Part shown: piece by piece, positions 16,225-25,000 of the stretch
Layout: each line of letters begins with the position of its first letter
How positions within the stretch are numbered: position 1 is the stretch's first letter
Source of the DNA: Sphingomonadales bacterium Ga0077557
GTDB taxonomy: Bacteria; Pseudomonadota; Alphaproteobacteria; Sphingomonadales; Sphingomonadaceae
DNA length: 64,000 bases
Assembly: GCA_001464615.1 (NCBI GenBank)
Contig: LNFI01000007.1
Coordinates: 1-64,000 of the forward strand
Direction: 5' to 3'
Program-made: the position numbers and the translations under genes
The notes under the pieces: model-generated
The model's database searches: none
Told to the model about the DNA's origin: nothing
Seen by the model: the letters and a program-made list of their open reading frames with translations, nothing else

Positions 16225-18642
16225 CTATTCGTGACGCAGTGCGCGCGCAGGCTCGGCGCGGGCAACGCGCCATGCCTGGCCAAACACGGTCGCCACCGCG
16301 ATGGCGATCGCCAACAGGCTCGCGCCTACAAAGAACAACGGCGATAGCGATATCCGATCATCAAACCCCGCCAGCCACCGTTGGAGGACGACATAGGCGA
16401 GCGGCCACGCAATCAGGTTTGCCAGTAGCACTGGCCGCATGAACTGGCCGATCAACAACCGAAGCACCTCGGCAGTCGATGCGCCAAGGGTCTTGCGAAT
16501 GCCGATTTCCTTTACCCGGCGCGCGGTATCGAACGCGGCGAGCCCGTACAGCCCGATACAGCCGATCACGACCGCCAGCAGCGCGCCGACCGAAAACAGC
16601 CGCGAACGCTGCGCATCAGCCTTGTAGTAACGCTCGAACAAATTTTCCTCGATCGAACGCGCAAGGAACGGGACACCCGGCGCTACCCGCTTCCACGCGG
16701 CTTCCAGGCGTGCAGCCATCGCTTTGGGGTCTCGACCGTCATAGCGAACCGCTGCGAACGGATCAGGAATATCGAGCGTATTGTACGAATAGGCAGTCGG
16801 GTTGACCGGATCACGCGGGCTTCTGAAGCGCAGGTCATCGACCACACCGATAATCGTCGAAGAACGATCACCATCCCCGATCGTCTGCCCAAGCGCGGCC
16901 GCTGGCGATGAAAAGCCGAGCGCCGTCACCGCCGTTCGGTTGAGCACGATGTTCGGGCCGATCAATTTGCGCTGATCGGGGGTCAGGCGTGCACGGTCAT
17001 CGGCATGCGCGGCGTCGAACAAGCGGCCAGCAGCAAGCCGCGCCCCATAGACACGGAAATAGTCGCGGCCAGTGCCGACATCCATGATCGAGGTCTTCCG
17101 CTCGGGGTTTCCGGCTCGGGAATAACCCGAATAGTTCGTCGAATTCTGGTCGCCAGGGGCGTTGTTGCCGGTCGTCACGCCGATAACCCCCGGCACGCTG
17201 CTGAATGTGGTGAGCAGGGCCGCGCGCTGTGCGTCATCCAGCCCTGAATCGTTGAACGATCGCACAATCATCAACCCATCGCGCCGAAAGCCGAGATCGG
17301 CGTCGCGGATGTGCGCGGTCTGCGCGAGCATTGCCGCCGTCGTGATCGCAAAGGCGATTGCGATAGCGAACTGGATGACGACGAGCGCGCCGCGCAGTCG
17401 CGCACCGGCACGGCCGCCGCCCGGGGCCCGGGTGGAGGCGAGAACGGCGGCGGGGCGAAACCCGGACAGCACCAAGGCCGGATATAAGCCCGCTACGCCC
17501 GACACGCCCAGCACCATGAGAGTCATCGGCAACAGGATGCTGTTCGTGCCGAAATACTGGATCGCCAGTTTCGTGCCGCCGAGCGCATTGAGGAACGGCA
17601 GCGCGATTTCCGCGAGCGCAAGGCCAATCAGCGCCGCGACGGCGACGGTAACGACCGCCTCACCCATAAGTTGTTGCACGAGCGCGCGCCGCGTGCCGCC
17701 GACCACCTTGCGCATCGCCACTTCGCGCGCGCGCAAGCCCGCCCGCGCGGTGGCCAGATTGATGTAATTGACGATCGCGATCAGCAGCGTCAGCAACCCG
17801 ACAATCCCCAGCGTCGTCACGATGGCACGATCGCCCGGCGTATAGAGATGCATCCCCGACAAAGGGCGCAGCGACTGAAAATACTCGCCCTTCTTTATGT
17901 TCCCGCTGGCATAGGCATGGCGATCGAGAAACGCCGGTAACTGCTGTTCGAAGGCGCGGGCGGCGGCTTCATCGGGAAAACGAAGCAAAGTCATTAACGA
18001 CGTGCTGCCCCAATGATCCCAATAGCTGCCGCCAAAACGGGCGCGGACGAGCTGCACGAACATCGCGTTCTTGAGCGTCACATTGTCGGGCATGTCGCGC
18101 AAAACAGCACCTACCCGATACGGATACAGCTTGCCATCAACCGATACCCGCAGCGTCTGCCCAATCGCCGACTGGCTACCAAAATACTTTCGCGCCGCAG
18201 TCTCGGTAATCACCAACCCATCGGGGTCAGCGATCGTGGCGGTCGGATCTCCCTCTACCGCAGGGAAGCGCATTAAGTCGAAGAAGTTGGCATCGATCGT
18301 ACCAATCTCTTCTGCTGTAGCCTGCGCACCCTGTCGGATCGTCACTGCGGCACTCGTGTAGCGCGCTCCGGCGAGCTGAGGATAATCAGCCCGCAAGAGA
18401 TCGAGTTCTGCCGCCATCGTGTAGGGGTTGGTGTCGGGTGGATAGCCCGGCATCACATAGCGTTCCTCCACTATCCACAGTTGGTCCTGTGCCGGCAGCA
18501 CGCGGTCGAAGCCGGTCTCAAAACGAACGAACAGAAACAGTACCAAAAACGTCGCAATACCGAGCGCCAGGCCACCGATGTTGAGCGCGGCGAACAGGCG
18601 GTGGCGGGAGAGCGAGCGATACAGGCTGGTCAGGGTTGACAT
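16225..18642 (-). CDS. FtsX/MacB-type ABC transporter permease (first copy)
   Basis: An 805-residue permease built like the next gene: N-terminal helix LNIGGLALGIATFLVLFLFV, a periplasmic domain, RAREVAMRKVVGGTR coupling helix, a second periplasmic part and a C-terminal FtsX module with GIRKTLGASTAEVLRLLIG. ATG 18642 starts one base after the ATPase stop TGA, so translation is probably coupled. The upstream extension to 18717 overlaps the ATPase and is rejected. Two full-length paralogous permeases can form a heterodimer over one ATPase homodimer, as LolC/LolE do, though those are half this size. Confidence 0.9.
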   Translation of the reverse strand: MSTLTSLYRSLSRHRLFAALNIGGLALGIATFLVLFLFVRFETGFDRVLPAQDQLWIVEERYVMPGYPPDTNPYTMAAELDLLRADYPQLAGARYTSAAVTIRQGAQATAEEIGTIDANFFDLMRFPAVEGDPTATIADPDGLVITETAARKYFGSQSAIGQTLRVSVDGKLYPYRVGAVLRDMPDNVTLKNAMFVQLVRARFGGSYWDHWGSTSLMTLLRFPDEAAARAFEQQLPAFLDRHAYASGNIKKGEYFQSLRPLSGMHLYTPGDRAIVTTLGIVGLLTLLIAIVNYINLATARAGLRAREVAMRKVVGGTRRALVQQLMGEAVVTVAVAALIGLALAEIALPFLNALGGTKLAIQYFGTNSILLPMTLMVLGVSGVAGLYPALVLSGFRPAAVLASTRAPGGGRAGARLRGALVVIQFAIAIAFAITTAAMLAQTAHIRDADLGFRRDGLMIVRSFNDSGLDDAQRAALLTTFSSVPGVIGVTTGNNAPGDQNSTNYSGYSRAGNPERKTSIMDVGTGRDYFRVYGARLAAGRLFDAAHADDRARLTPDQRKLIGPNIVLNRTAVTALGFSSPAAALGQTIGDGDRSSTIIGVVDDLRFRSPRDPVNPTAYSYNTLDIPDPFAAVRYDGRDPKAMAARLEAAWKRVAPGVPFLARSIEENLFERYYKADAQRSRLFSVGALLAVVIGCIGLYGLAAFDTARRVKEIGIRKTLGASTAEVLRLLIGQFMRPVLLANLIAWPLAYVVLQRWLAGFDDRISLSPLFFVGASLLAIAIAVATVFGQAWRVARAEPARALRHE

Positions 18643-18643
18643 G

Positions 18644-19324
18644 TCAGGCTGCCCGCCGCGCCGACGACAGGATCCGTCCATCGAGCATATGAACCGTGCG
18701 CCGCGCGACATCGGCATGCGCGGGCGAGTGGGTGACCATCACAATCGTCGCCCCATCGGCATTGAGCTGGCTGAGGATGTCCATCACCTGCGCGCCATTT
18801 TCGGTATCAAGGTTGCCGGTCGGCTCGTCGGCTAGAATCAACTGCGGCTCGCCGACGATCGCGCGAGCAATCGCCGCACGTTGCTGCTGCCCGCCCGACA
18901 ATTGATGCGGATGGTGACGCTGGCGATGGGCGATGCCCACCCGGTCCATTGCAGTCGCCACCCGCGCCTTTTTCTCCTGGGCCGACATCGATCGATAAGC
19001 GAGCCCGAGCGCGACATTCTCCTGGATTGTCAGTTCATCGATGAGATTGAAGCTTTGGAAAACAAAGCCCAGCCGGTCGCGGCGCAACCTGGCCAGCTCC
19101 GCCTCTGGCGCCCGCGCGATATCGGCACCGTCGAACAGATAGCGCCCGCCGGTTGGCCGGTCGATCGTGCCGATGATGTTGAGCAGGGTCGATTTGCCGC
19201 ACCCCGATGGGCCCATGATCGCGACGAATTCGCCAGCGTCGATCGCAAGATCGATGCCACCGAGCGCCGTCGTCTCAATGTCTTCTGAGGCATAAGTGCG
19301 GCTGAGGTCCTGAAGCTGGATCAT
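18644..19324 (-). CDS. ABC transporter ATPase, MacB/LolD type
   Basis: A 226-residue ATPase with Walker A GPSGCGKS (38-45), Q-loop FVFQSFNLID, signature LSGGQ (142-146), Walker B LILADE (162-167) and the H-loop MVTHSPAHA. NLIDELTIQENVAL is typical of the LolD/MacB/FtsE group, which powers FtsX-type permeases. GATAGGACC lies just before the ATG. It follows the adaptor gene by 8 nt and precedes the first permease by one base. It should energise both permeases from the cytoplasmic side. Confidence 0.95.
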   Translation of the reverse strand: MIQLQDLSRTYASEDIETTALGGIDLAIDAGEFVAIMGPSGCGKSTLLNIIGTIDRPTGGRYLFDGADIARAPEAELARLRRDRLGFVFQSFNLIDELTIQENVALGLAYRSMSAQEKKARVATAMDRVGIAHRQRHHPHQLSGGQQQRAAIARAIVGEPQLILADEPTGNLDTENGAQVMDILSQLNADGATIVMVTHSPAHADVARRTVHMLDGRILSSARRAA

Positions 19325-19332
19325 ATCGGGTC

Positions 19333-20616
19333 CTATCGGAGGATAAGGGTTTGAAAGGGCGTGTAAGTGTTGAGCGCGGTGGTCACGATCCGGTCGCCGG
19401 GGACGAGGCCGGACAGGATTTCGATCTGATCGGGATTGCGCCGACCGGTTACGATAGACCGGCGAACCGCATGGTGTTCGGTATCGAGGACAAAGGCCGT
19501 CGTCCCGCCCGCGTCGAGCCAGCCCCCCGTCGGCGCCACGACCGCCGGCTTATCCGCGCCCAGCACCAGCCGCACGTCGAGCGTCTGCCCGCGATTGAGC
19601 CCGCGCGGCACGTTGCCGCTAAACCCCAGTTCGATGCGGAAACGGCCATTGGTGACCTGCGGCAGCACCTTGAGCGCGGCCATCGGGTAATTGCGCCCGT
19701 CGATCGCCGCCGTCGCACGCAGGCCCGCCCGAACACGCCCCAGATAGAATTGGTCAACATCGGCGGTCAGCTTCCATTGCCCTTCGGAATCGATCTGGCC
19801 GACGGCATCGCCCGCTTTGAGCGTCTGGCCCGGTTGCAGCGTAAAGGCGGTCAGGCGGCCGGCGACAGGGGCCCGGAGCACCAACGCTGACAGGCTCGCG
19901 CGGACCATGTTCAGGCTTTCGCGAAGTTGCTGCGCCGTAGCGGCAATGCCCGATGCCTGATCGGCGAGCGTTGCGCCCGCCTCAACGGCACCGCGTTCGA
20001 GCGCAGTCACGCGACTTTGCTGATAGGCGACGTCGTCGCGCAGCGGATCGATCGCCCCGCGCGTGATGATCCCCTTCTCAAACAGCACCTGCTTTTGCGC
20101 CAATAACGTTTGCGCCTTGGACAGGGCGTTGCGCGCTTCAGCTAGGTCACGGGCGCTGCCCTGTCGGCTGGCCTGGACGGCCAGACGCTGGCCGCTGATC
20201 GCGCTCAGCTGACCAGCGATGTCCGCCGAACGGCTCGCAACCTCAATCGCGAGCGCCGGATTGGAAAGGCGCGCGAGCGGGCTGCCCGCGGCGACCATCA
20301 CGCCGTCACTCGTCATTAGATCGGCCACCTGCCCGCCGCTGATGGCAGTGACGAAAACGGTGCGAAGCGGTGCAACCTCGGCGCGCAGTGGCACGAAATC
20401 GCGAAACGGTGCGCGCGTGACAGTGCCCGTCCGGATAGCAGCGGCATCCACCGTCAGGGCATTGGTACCCGGCAGCGACCACCACAACATGGCGGCGATC
20501 GCGAGCGCGACGACGCCAATCGCCATGCGCGTCATCAACTTGCGGCGTTTGTGCTGCGGGCGTTCAATGCGCCGGTCCATTGCGGCACCGCTGCCTGTTC
20601 GGGTCGTCTCAGTCAT
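19333..20616 (-). CDS. HlyD/MacA-like periplasmic adaptor (membrane fusion protein)
   Basis: A 427-residue adaptor with one N-terminal membrane helix (about 31-48), a lipoyl/barrel-sandwich half ending in GGQVADLMTSDGVMVAAGSP, a long alpha-hairpin (about 125-230, heptad-like, with LAEARNALSKAQTLLAQKQV), then LRAPVAGRLTAFTLQPGQTLKAGD and a beta-barrel domain. This is the MacA/RND-type adaptor layout. It heads the exporter operon and probably links the FtsX permeases to an outer-membrane factor, not encoded here. The start may be ATG 20616 or ATG 20580; neither ribosome site is decisive. Candidate operator sequences lie immediately upstream. Confidence 0.9.
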   Translation of the reverse strand: MTETTRTGSGAAMDRRIERPQHKRRKLMTRMAIGVVALAIAAMLWWSLPGTNALTVDAAAIRTGTVTRAPFRDFVPLRAEVAPLRTVFVTAISGGQVADLMTSDGVMVAAGSPLARLSNPALAIEVASRSADIAGQLSAISGQRLAVQASRQGSARDLAEARNALSKAQTLLAQKQVLFEKGIITRGAIDPLRDDVAYQQSRVTALERGAVEAGATLADQASGIAATAQQLRESLNMVRASLSALVLRAPVAGRLTAFTLQPGQTLKAGDAVGQIDSEGQWKLTADVDQFYLGRVRAGLRATAAIDGRNYPMAALKVLPQVTNGRFRIELGFSGNVPRGLNRGQTLDVRLVLGADKPAVVAPTGGWLDAGGTTAFVLDTEHHAVRRSIVTGRRNPDQIEILSGLVPGDRIVTTALNTYTPFQTLILR

Positions 20617-20617
20617 G

Positions 20618-20639
20618 CGGACAGTTTACGCGATGTCCG
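20618..20639. promoter_or_regulatory. Candidate operator, CGGACA-N10-TGTCCG
   Basis: CGGACA at 20618-20623 and TGTCCG at 20634-20639 form an inverted pair, placed right at the adaptor gene start. The half-sites are the same as in the palindrome 20716-20731, with the order reversed. Such placement would suit repression or activation of the exporter by the divergent response regulator. Confidence 0.5.
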
Positions 20640-20715
20640 ACCGCAGCGCTAAGCAACTGATTTATATATCTTATGAAAAATCTGACGGGCGAGAAATCGG
20701 GGCATCTGTACCAAC

Positions 20716-20731
20716 TGTCCGTTTCCGGACA
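20716..20731. promoter_or_regulatory. Candidate operator, TGTCCGTTTCCGGACA
   Basis: A perfect inverted repeat: TGTCCG and CGGACA separated by TTTC, ending 11 bases before the response-regulator ATG at 20743. Its half-site recurs at the exporter start. Position suggests binding of the encoded Fis-type helix-turn-helix regulator and autoregulation; this is inferred. Confidence 0.6.
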
Positions 20732-20742
20732 CTATCGCGGCC

Positions 20743-21975
20743 ATGTCAACCGAATCGCATATCCTTGTTATCGACGACGATATCGACATCGCCCGCGCCG
20801 CGCGGCTGTTGCTCGTCCGGCACGGCATGCGCGTATCGACAGCCGCTAATCCGGCGGCGGCGTGGGTCGTGCTTGCCAGTGAACGGATCGATGTGATCCT
20901 GCTCGATCTCAATTTCGTTCGCGGCCATACTAGTGGTGAAGAAGGCTTTGCGATGCTCGACCGGCTGGTCGCCGCGGACCGCCACGCCGTCGTGATCGTT
21001 GTTACGGGGCATAGCGGCATCGCGGTCGCGGTGCAGGCGATGCGGAGCGGTGCCACCGATTTCGTGATCAAGCCGTGGCATAATGAGCGCCTGCTCGCGA
21101 CGGTCGAGCGCGGCATTGCCCTTCGCAGGGCGAAACTGGAAATCGCCGCAGCGCCGCCAGTGACTGACGAGCTTTTGCTGGGCGACAGCTCTGCGGTGGA
21201 GCATGCACGCGACATCATCACCCGTATCGCCCCCACAGCAGCGTCGGTCCTTGCACATGGTCCAGCAGGTGCCGGCAAGTCGCTCGTCGCCCGGCTTATC
21301 CACAGAGGATCATCCCACGCCGACGGCCCTTTTGTGACGCTCGATGCGGCCGCGACCGATGCCGCCATGATCGCCGAGCAGGCGGCAGCAGCGGCGGGTG
21401 GCACGCTGGTGATCGACCATATCGATCGCCTCCCCCGGGCGCTTGGTGCCGATCTGACCAAAGTCCTGAGCGCCGCCCGCATCGTCGCGACCACCCGGCT
21501 TGACCGCGCTGAGCTAAGTCGCGCGATCGGCGAGGATTTGGTCGATCGGGTCGGCACGATCGACATCGCCCTGCCCCCGCTTGGCCACCGAACGGGCGAC
21601 ACACTGTTGCTCGCGCGCCATTTTCTGGCGCTGTTCGCCTATCGGCATGGCAAGCCACCCAGACCGCTGAGCGACGATGCAGCGCATGCCATCGCTGCAG
21701 GCAATTGGCCCGACAATGTTCGCGGCGTGCGCCAAGCGATGGAACGCGCGGTGCTGCTCGCTGGCGGCGACATGTATGTGCCTGACGATTTTCTGCTGTC
21801 GCCAGGCGCGACGCCAGATCACCCGCGCGCACCCGATTTGTCGCTGGCGCGCAATGAGGAAGCCCTGATCTCGGCCGCTTTGGGGCGCCATGCCTTCAAT
21901 GTCAGCCGAGCCGCTGCTGAGCTTGGGCTGACCCGCGCGGCACTGTATCGGCGCATGGCCCGTTATGGTCTCTGA
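20743..21975 (+). CDS. NtrC-like response regulator lacking the GAFTGA loop
   Basis: A 410-residue regulator: receiver domain with phospho-acceptor D55 (ILLDLNF), a AAA+ domain (about 145-340) and a Fis-type helix-turn-helix (about 382-410, NVSRAAAELGLTRAALYRRM). Walker A is GPAGAGKS (173-180) rather than the usual GETGTGKE, and Walker B is VIDHID (223-228) with the catalytic Glu replaced by His. Between DAAMIAEQ and GGTLVIDH there is no room for the ELFGHEKGAFTGA region, so the sigma-54 contact loop is deleted. It should therefore act on ordinary promoters. It is divergent from the exporter operon and overlaps the sensor kinase gene. ATG 20743 follows the palindrome. Confidence 0.9.
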   Translation: MSTESHILVIDDDIDIARAARLLLVRHGMRVSTAANPAAAWVVLASERIDVILLDLNFVRGHTSGEEGFAMLDRLVAADRHAVVIVVTGHSGIAVAVQAMRSGATDFVIKPWHNERLLATVERGIALRRAKLEIAAAPPVTDELLLGDSSAVEHARDIITRIAPTAASVLAHGPAGAGKSLVARLIHRGSSHADGPFVTLDAAATDAAMIAEQAAAAAGGTLVIDHIDRLPRALGADLTKVLSAARIVATTRLDRAELSRAIGEDLVDRVGTIDIALPPLGHRTGDTLLLARHFLALFAYRHGKPPRPLSDDAAHAIAAGNWPDNVRGVRQAMERAVLLAGGDMYVPDDFLLSPGATPDHPRAPDLSLARNEEALISAALGRHAFNVSRAAAELGLTRAALYRRMARYGL

Positions 21976-23227
21976 TCGCGTCCGCGCGGTTCTCCAGACG
22001 CTCGGCGCTGCCGGCGCAGGCGCGGCCGCGATGCTCGCTGCCGTGCAAGGGCTGTACGCAACGGCGCTGCTGGGATTGCTGATCGCCGCCTGGATCGCGG
22101 TGCAGAGCATGGTCGATGCGTCGCGACGGATCGTGGTACCGCCCCCACCTCCGCCCCCGGCAGCGCTGCCGGATGAGGAGGAGCGGCGACGCTTGATCGC
22201 CTATCTGGACCTGTCACCCGCCCCGCTCGTCGCGCTTGATGAACGTGGCCGCCTCAGCGCCGTCAACCGCGCTGCGCGCCATTTGTTCGGCAGGAATGAT
22301 GTGGTGCCGGACCCGCCCGCTGCGCTGATCGCTGCGCTCACCGCGCCCGGCCCGCCCGGCACGGCAACAATCGAACTTTCCGATACCGGTGAGCCGCGCA
22401 ACTATGTGCTGGCGACCGGCGACCTGGCGTTGTCGGGCCGAATGATCCGGATTGGCGCGCTCATTGATATCGACGCAGAATTGAAGGCCGCAGAAGCAAC
22501 CGCGCTGCGCGAACTCGTGCAGGTGCTGAGCCACGAGATCGTCAATGCCTTGACCCCGATCGCCTCGCTTGCCGAGACGGCCGTAGCCATGCTCGATGAT
22601 CCGGTGCCGGCGCTACCGGAGATACGCGATGCGCTCAGCATCGTGGCACGGCGGGCGGCCAGCCTGCACCGGTTCGGTGAAAGTTACCGTTCGCTCGCGC
22701 GGCTGCCCGCCCCGATGCTCCAGCGTATCGCCGTCCCGCGCCTGGTGGATGATCTCGCCACGCTGTTTGCGACACGCTGGCCGACCATTGCACTGGTGGC
22801 AGAGACCAGTAGCGCGCCAGCCTATATCGTCGCAGACCCCGATCAGTTGACCGCAGCACTTTGGGCAGTCCTGCAAAACGCAGCCGAGGTCCAGCATGAC
22901 ACGCAAGCACCGCAAGTGACGCTGAGCGTTCGCGCGCTCCTGAACAAAACGCTTATCACCATCGCCGACAAGGGACCGGGCATGAGCGAGCCCGTTCAGG
23001 CCGAAATCTTTCGTCCCTTTTTCACCACCAAGGCAGAAGGCACGGGAATCGGACTGGCGCTTGGCCGACAAATCCTTCGCAGTCATAAAGGCGATCTGTC
23101 GCTTGCGTCATCTAGCCCTACCGGGAGCCGCTTCGAAGCCATCATCCCTTCGCTCTTGCTGCCCAACCAAGAGGAACAAGCAACCGCACCGAGAGTGCCT
23201 GCACCTACCGAAATTCCCCCTCCGTGA
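21965..23227 (+). CDS. Sensor histidine kinase
   Basis: A 420-residue kinase. Two closely spaced membrane helices occupy about residues 10-48, with almost no periplasmic loop, so the signal is probably sensed in the membrane or cytosol. A Pro-rich linker (58-68) and a PAS-like region (about 80-170) follow. The H-box is VLSHEIVNALTPI with H190, the N-box is LQNAAEV, G1 is DKGPGMS and G2 is GTGIGLALGR. The ATG overlaps the last codons of the response regulator, so the pair is translated together. This NtrY-like architecture fits control of the adjacent exporter, perhaps in response to envelope stress; the stimulus is unknown. Confidence 0.92.
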   Translation: MVSDRVRAVLQTLGAAGAGAAAMLAAVQGLYATALLGLLIAAWIAVQSMVDASRRIVVPPPPPPPAALPDEEERRRLIAYLDLSPAPLVALDERGRLSAVNRAARHLFGRNDVVPDPPAALIAALTAPGPPGTATIELSDTGEPRNYVLATGDLALSGRMIRIGALIDIDAELKAAEATALRELVQVLSHEIVNALTPIASLAETAVAMLDDPVPALPEIRDALSIVARRAASLHRFGESYRSLARLPAPMLQRIAVPRLVDDLATLFATRWPTIALVAETSSAPAYIVADPDQLTAALWAVLQNAAEVQHDTQAPQVTLSVRALLNKTLITIADKGPGMSEPVQAEIFRPFFTTKAEGTGIGLALGRQILRSHKGDLSLASSSPTGSRFEAIIPSLLLPNQEEQATAPRVPAPTEIPPP

Positions 23228-23393
23228 TGCTGTGAATTGCTTCTGGTTTGAGCCCCGAGGCCCCTCCGCCTGTGAGTAATGCAAGAGGACGCCAAAGGAA
23301 TTTGACCGCAATCGTTTCAGCGCGAGCCGATTGACGGACAAGCCCGCCCAATGCATCGGCCAAGCTCCTTCGGCTGCCGGATTTCTGCTTGTC

Positions 23394-24071
23394 ATGTCTG
23401 TTGATGCCAGCACCGATCATTTGCTGTTCTTCACTCGCTATCCCACCCCCGGTGATGTCAAATCGCGGCTTGCCGACGAGATTGGCCCCGCCAGGGCAGC
23501 CGCAGCGCATGATGCAATGGCGCGCTATTGCCTTGCCGCTGCCGATGAGGCGGCGGTCGCGATGGGCGCGTCTGTTCGCGTCTTAATTACGGGCGCAACA
23601 TCGACGACGGCAGCGTCCTGGCTTGGCAAGCATCATCGCTTCATAGACCAAGGCGATGGAGGCCTGGGTGATCGCGTGAACCGGGCGCTCGTCGCCAGTG
23701 TCCGACAGGGAGCGAGACGGATCGTCGTCATGGGAGCTGACTGCCCGGCCTTAACGCCTGCATTGATCGCGCAAGGGTTCGCCCTGCTTGATGAATACGA
23801 CGTGGCGCTGGGGCCGGCGGTCGATGGCGGCTTCTATCTGTTCGGCCTTTCCGCTGATGCCGCTGACCAACTGCCTGCCCTGATGGCCGATCTGCCCTGG
23901 GGCACGGGTGCTGCACGGGCAGTGCTCGAGCGCAACGCCGCTGAGTGCGGTGCCCGGATTGCGATGCTGCCGCTGCACCATGATATCGATACGCTGGCCG
24001 ATATCGATCCCGTCCGCTGGCCTTGGCTGGCCGCCGTCACTGGGGTGACAGGCCCGAGCGCCACCGCATGA
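23394..24071 (+). CDS. DUF2064 / TIGR04282-type glycosyl- or nucleotidyltransferase
   Basis: A 225-residue GT-A-fold protein of the DUF2064 family (rSAM/selenodomain-associated transferase 1). Motifs seen: FFTRYPTPGDVKSRLADEIG at the N-terminus (nucleotide-binding, as in CofC/MobA relatives), VVMGADCPALTP in the middle, and GPAVDGGFYLFGL. ATG 23394 is chosen because the fold starts directly after it; the frame upstream to 23331 is not domain-like. Members occur beside arsenosugar-type and radical-SAM clusters, but no radical SAM partner is here. It is the first gene of a six-gene cluster and overlaps the kinase gene by 4 nt. It could activate a sugar phosphate with a nucleotide or transfer a sugar. 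Confidence 0.8.
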   Translation: MSVDASTDHLLFFTRYPTPGDVKSRLADEIGPARAAAAHDAMARYCLAAADEAAVAMGASVRVLITGATSTTAASWLGKHHRFIDQGDGGLGDRVNRALVASVRQGARRIVVMGADCPALTPALIAQGFALLDEYDVALGPAVDGGFYLFGLSADAADQLPALMADLPWGTGAARAVLERNAAECGARIAMLPLHHDIDTLADIDPVRWPWLAAVTGVTGPSATA

Positions 24072-25000
24072 CGGCGCCGATTTGGCTGACGGCGGCTGAT
24101 GTCGCGCTGATAGCGGATCGGCTGCGGGCGCTCGGCTGGCTGGCACCCGATGAAGCACTGTCTGACGTTACCACGGCCGGCGATGGCAATCTCAACCTCG
24201 TCCTGCGGGTATCGGCAGGCAGCCGCTCCGCCATCTTCAAACAGGCACGACCCTGGGTGGAGAAATATCCAACCATCGCCGCCCCGGTGGCGCGATCGGC
24301 CGTCGAGGCCAGCTTTTACCGGCTGGTCCATGCCGCCCCCGCGCTTGGGGCCTTCATGCCGCAGCTATTGGGAGTCGATCCGGCTTGGCATCTGCTGCTG
24401 CTGGAGGATATTGGGCGGCAGGCAGACAGCGCCGCGCTCTATCATCGCGCATCGGCCGACCCGGCGGCGCGGGCGCGGCTGGTCGCGTTCATGGCCGGGC
24501 TGCACGCGTTGGCAGTGCCGCACGCAGCGATGCCCGATAATCGCGCGATGCTGGTGCTGAACCACGCCCATATCTTCACCCTACCCTTTGCCGAGGCGGA
24601 TCGGGATCTGGCGGCAACGGCCTCGCTGCTTGGCGATCGCTATCTGCTCGGCGCGGGGCCATTGCTGCACGGTGATTTCTTTCCCGGTGCCTGGGTGTAC
24701 GGCGATGATGGCGTGAAAGTGATCGACCCCGAATTCTGCCTGCTCGGCCCGCCCGAATTCGATTTGGGCGTGATGGCCGCGCATCTGATCGTTGCCGGTG
24801 ATGAGGCAGATGCGCCAAATGCCCTGAGTGCCGCCTATCAGTCGGCAAGCGGTGGCGCGGTCGACGCGGCGTTGGTTGGGCGCTTTGCCGGTATCGAGCT
24901 GTGGCGGCGGCTCCACGGCGTCGCGCCGCTACCAGTCCCGATCGATGATCAGCAAAAAGCCGCACTGACCGCGCTTGCGGCACGGCTGATCCGCGCATGA
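24068..25000 (+). CDS. APH-fold phosphotransferase, 5-methylthioribose-kinase-like
   Basis: A 310-residue kinase of the aminoglycoside phosphotransferase/choline kinase fold. The N-lobe has GDGNLNLVLRV (a Gly-rich loop typical of methylthioribose kinases) and SAIFKQARPW with the ATP-binding Lys. The catalytic loop is LLHGDFFPGAW and the metal site is VIDPEFCLLGPPEFDLG, close to the HGD...DPEF pattern of MtnK. Methylthioribose kinase is normally about 400 residues, so this is a shorter relative. The start overlaps the preceding stop (ATGA) and the end overlaps the nucleoside hydrolase start. It probably phosphorylates the ribose or a 5-modified ribose released by that hydrolase. Confidence 0.8.
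   Translation: MTAPIWLTAADVALIADRLRALGWLAPDEALSDVTTAGDGNLNLVLRVSAGSRSAIFKQARPWVEKYPTIAAPVARSAVEASFYRLVHAAPALGAFMPQLLGVDPAWHLLLLEDIGRQADSAALYHRASADPAARARLVAFMAGLHALAVPHAAMPDNRAMLVLNHAHIFTLPFAEADRDLAATASLLGDRYLLGAGPLLHGDFFPGAWVYGDDGVKVIDPEFCLLGPPEFDLGVMAAHLIVAGDEADAPNALSAAYQSASGGAVDAALVGRFAGIELWRRLHGVAPLPVPIDDQQKAALTALAARLIRA

Noticed and set aside
20620..20742. Sigma-54 promoter (-24/-12)
   Set aside because: No GG-N10-GC pair with flanking consensus was found, and the regulator lacks the GAFTGA loop.
23331..24071. Arsenosugar biosynthesis locus
   Set aside because: TIGR04282-type protein is present but ArsM and a radical SAM partner are absent.
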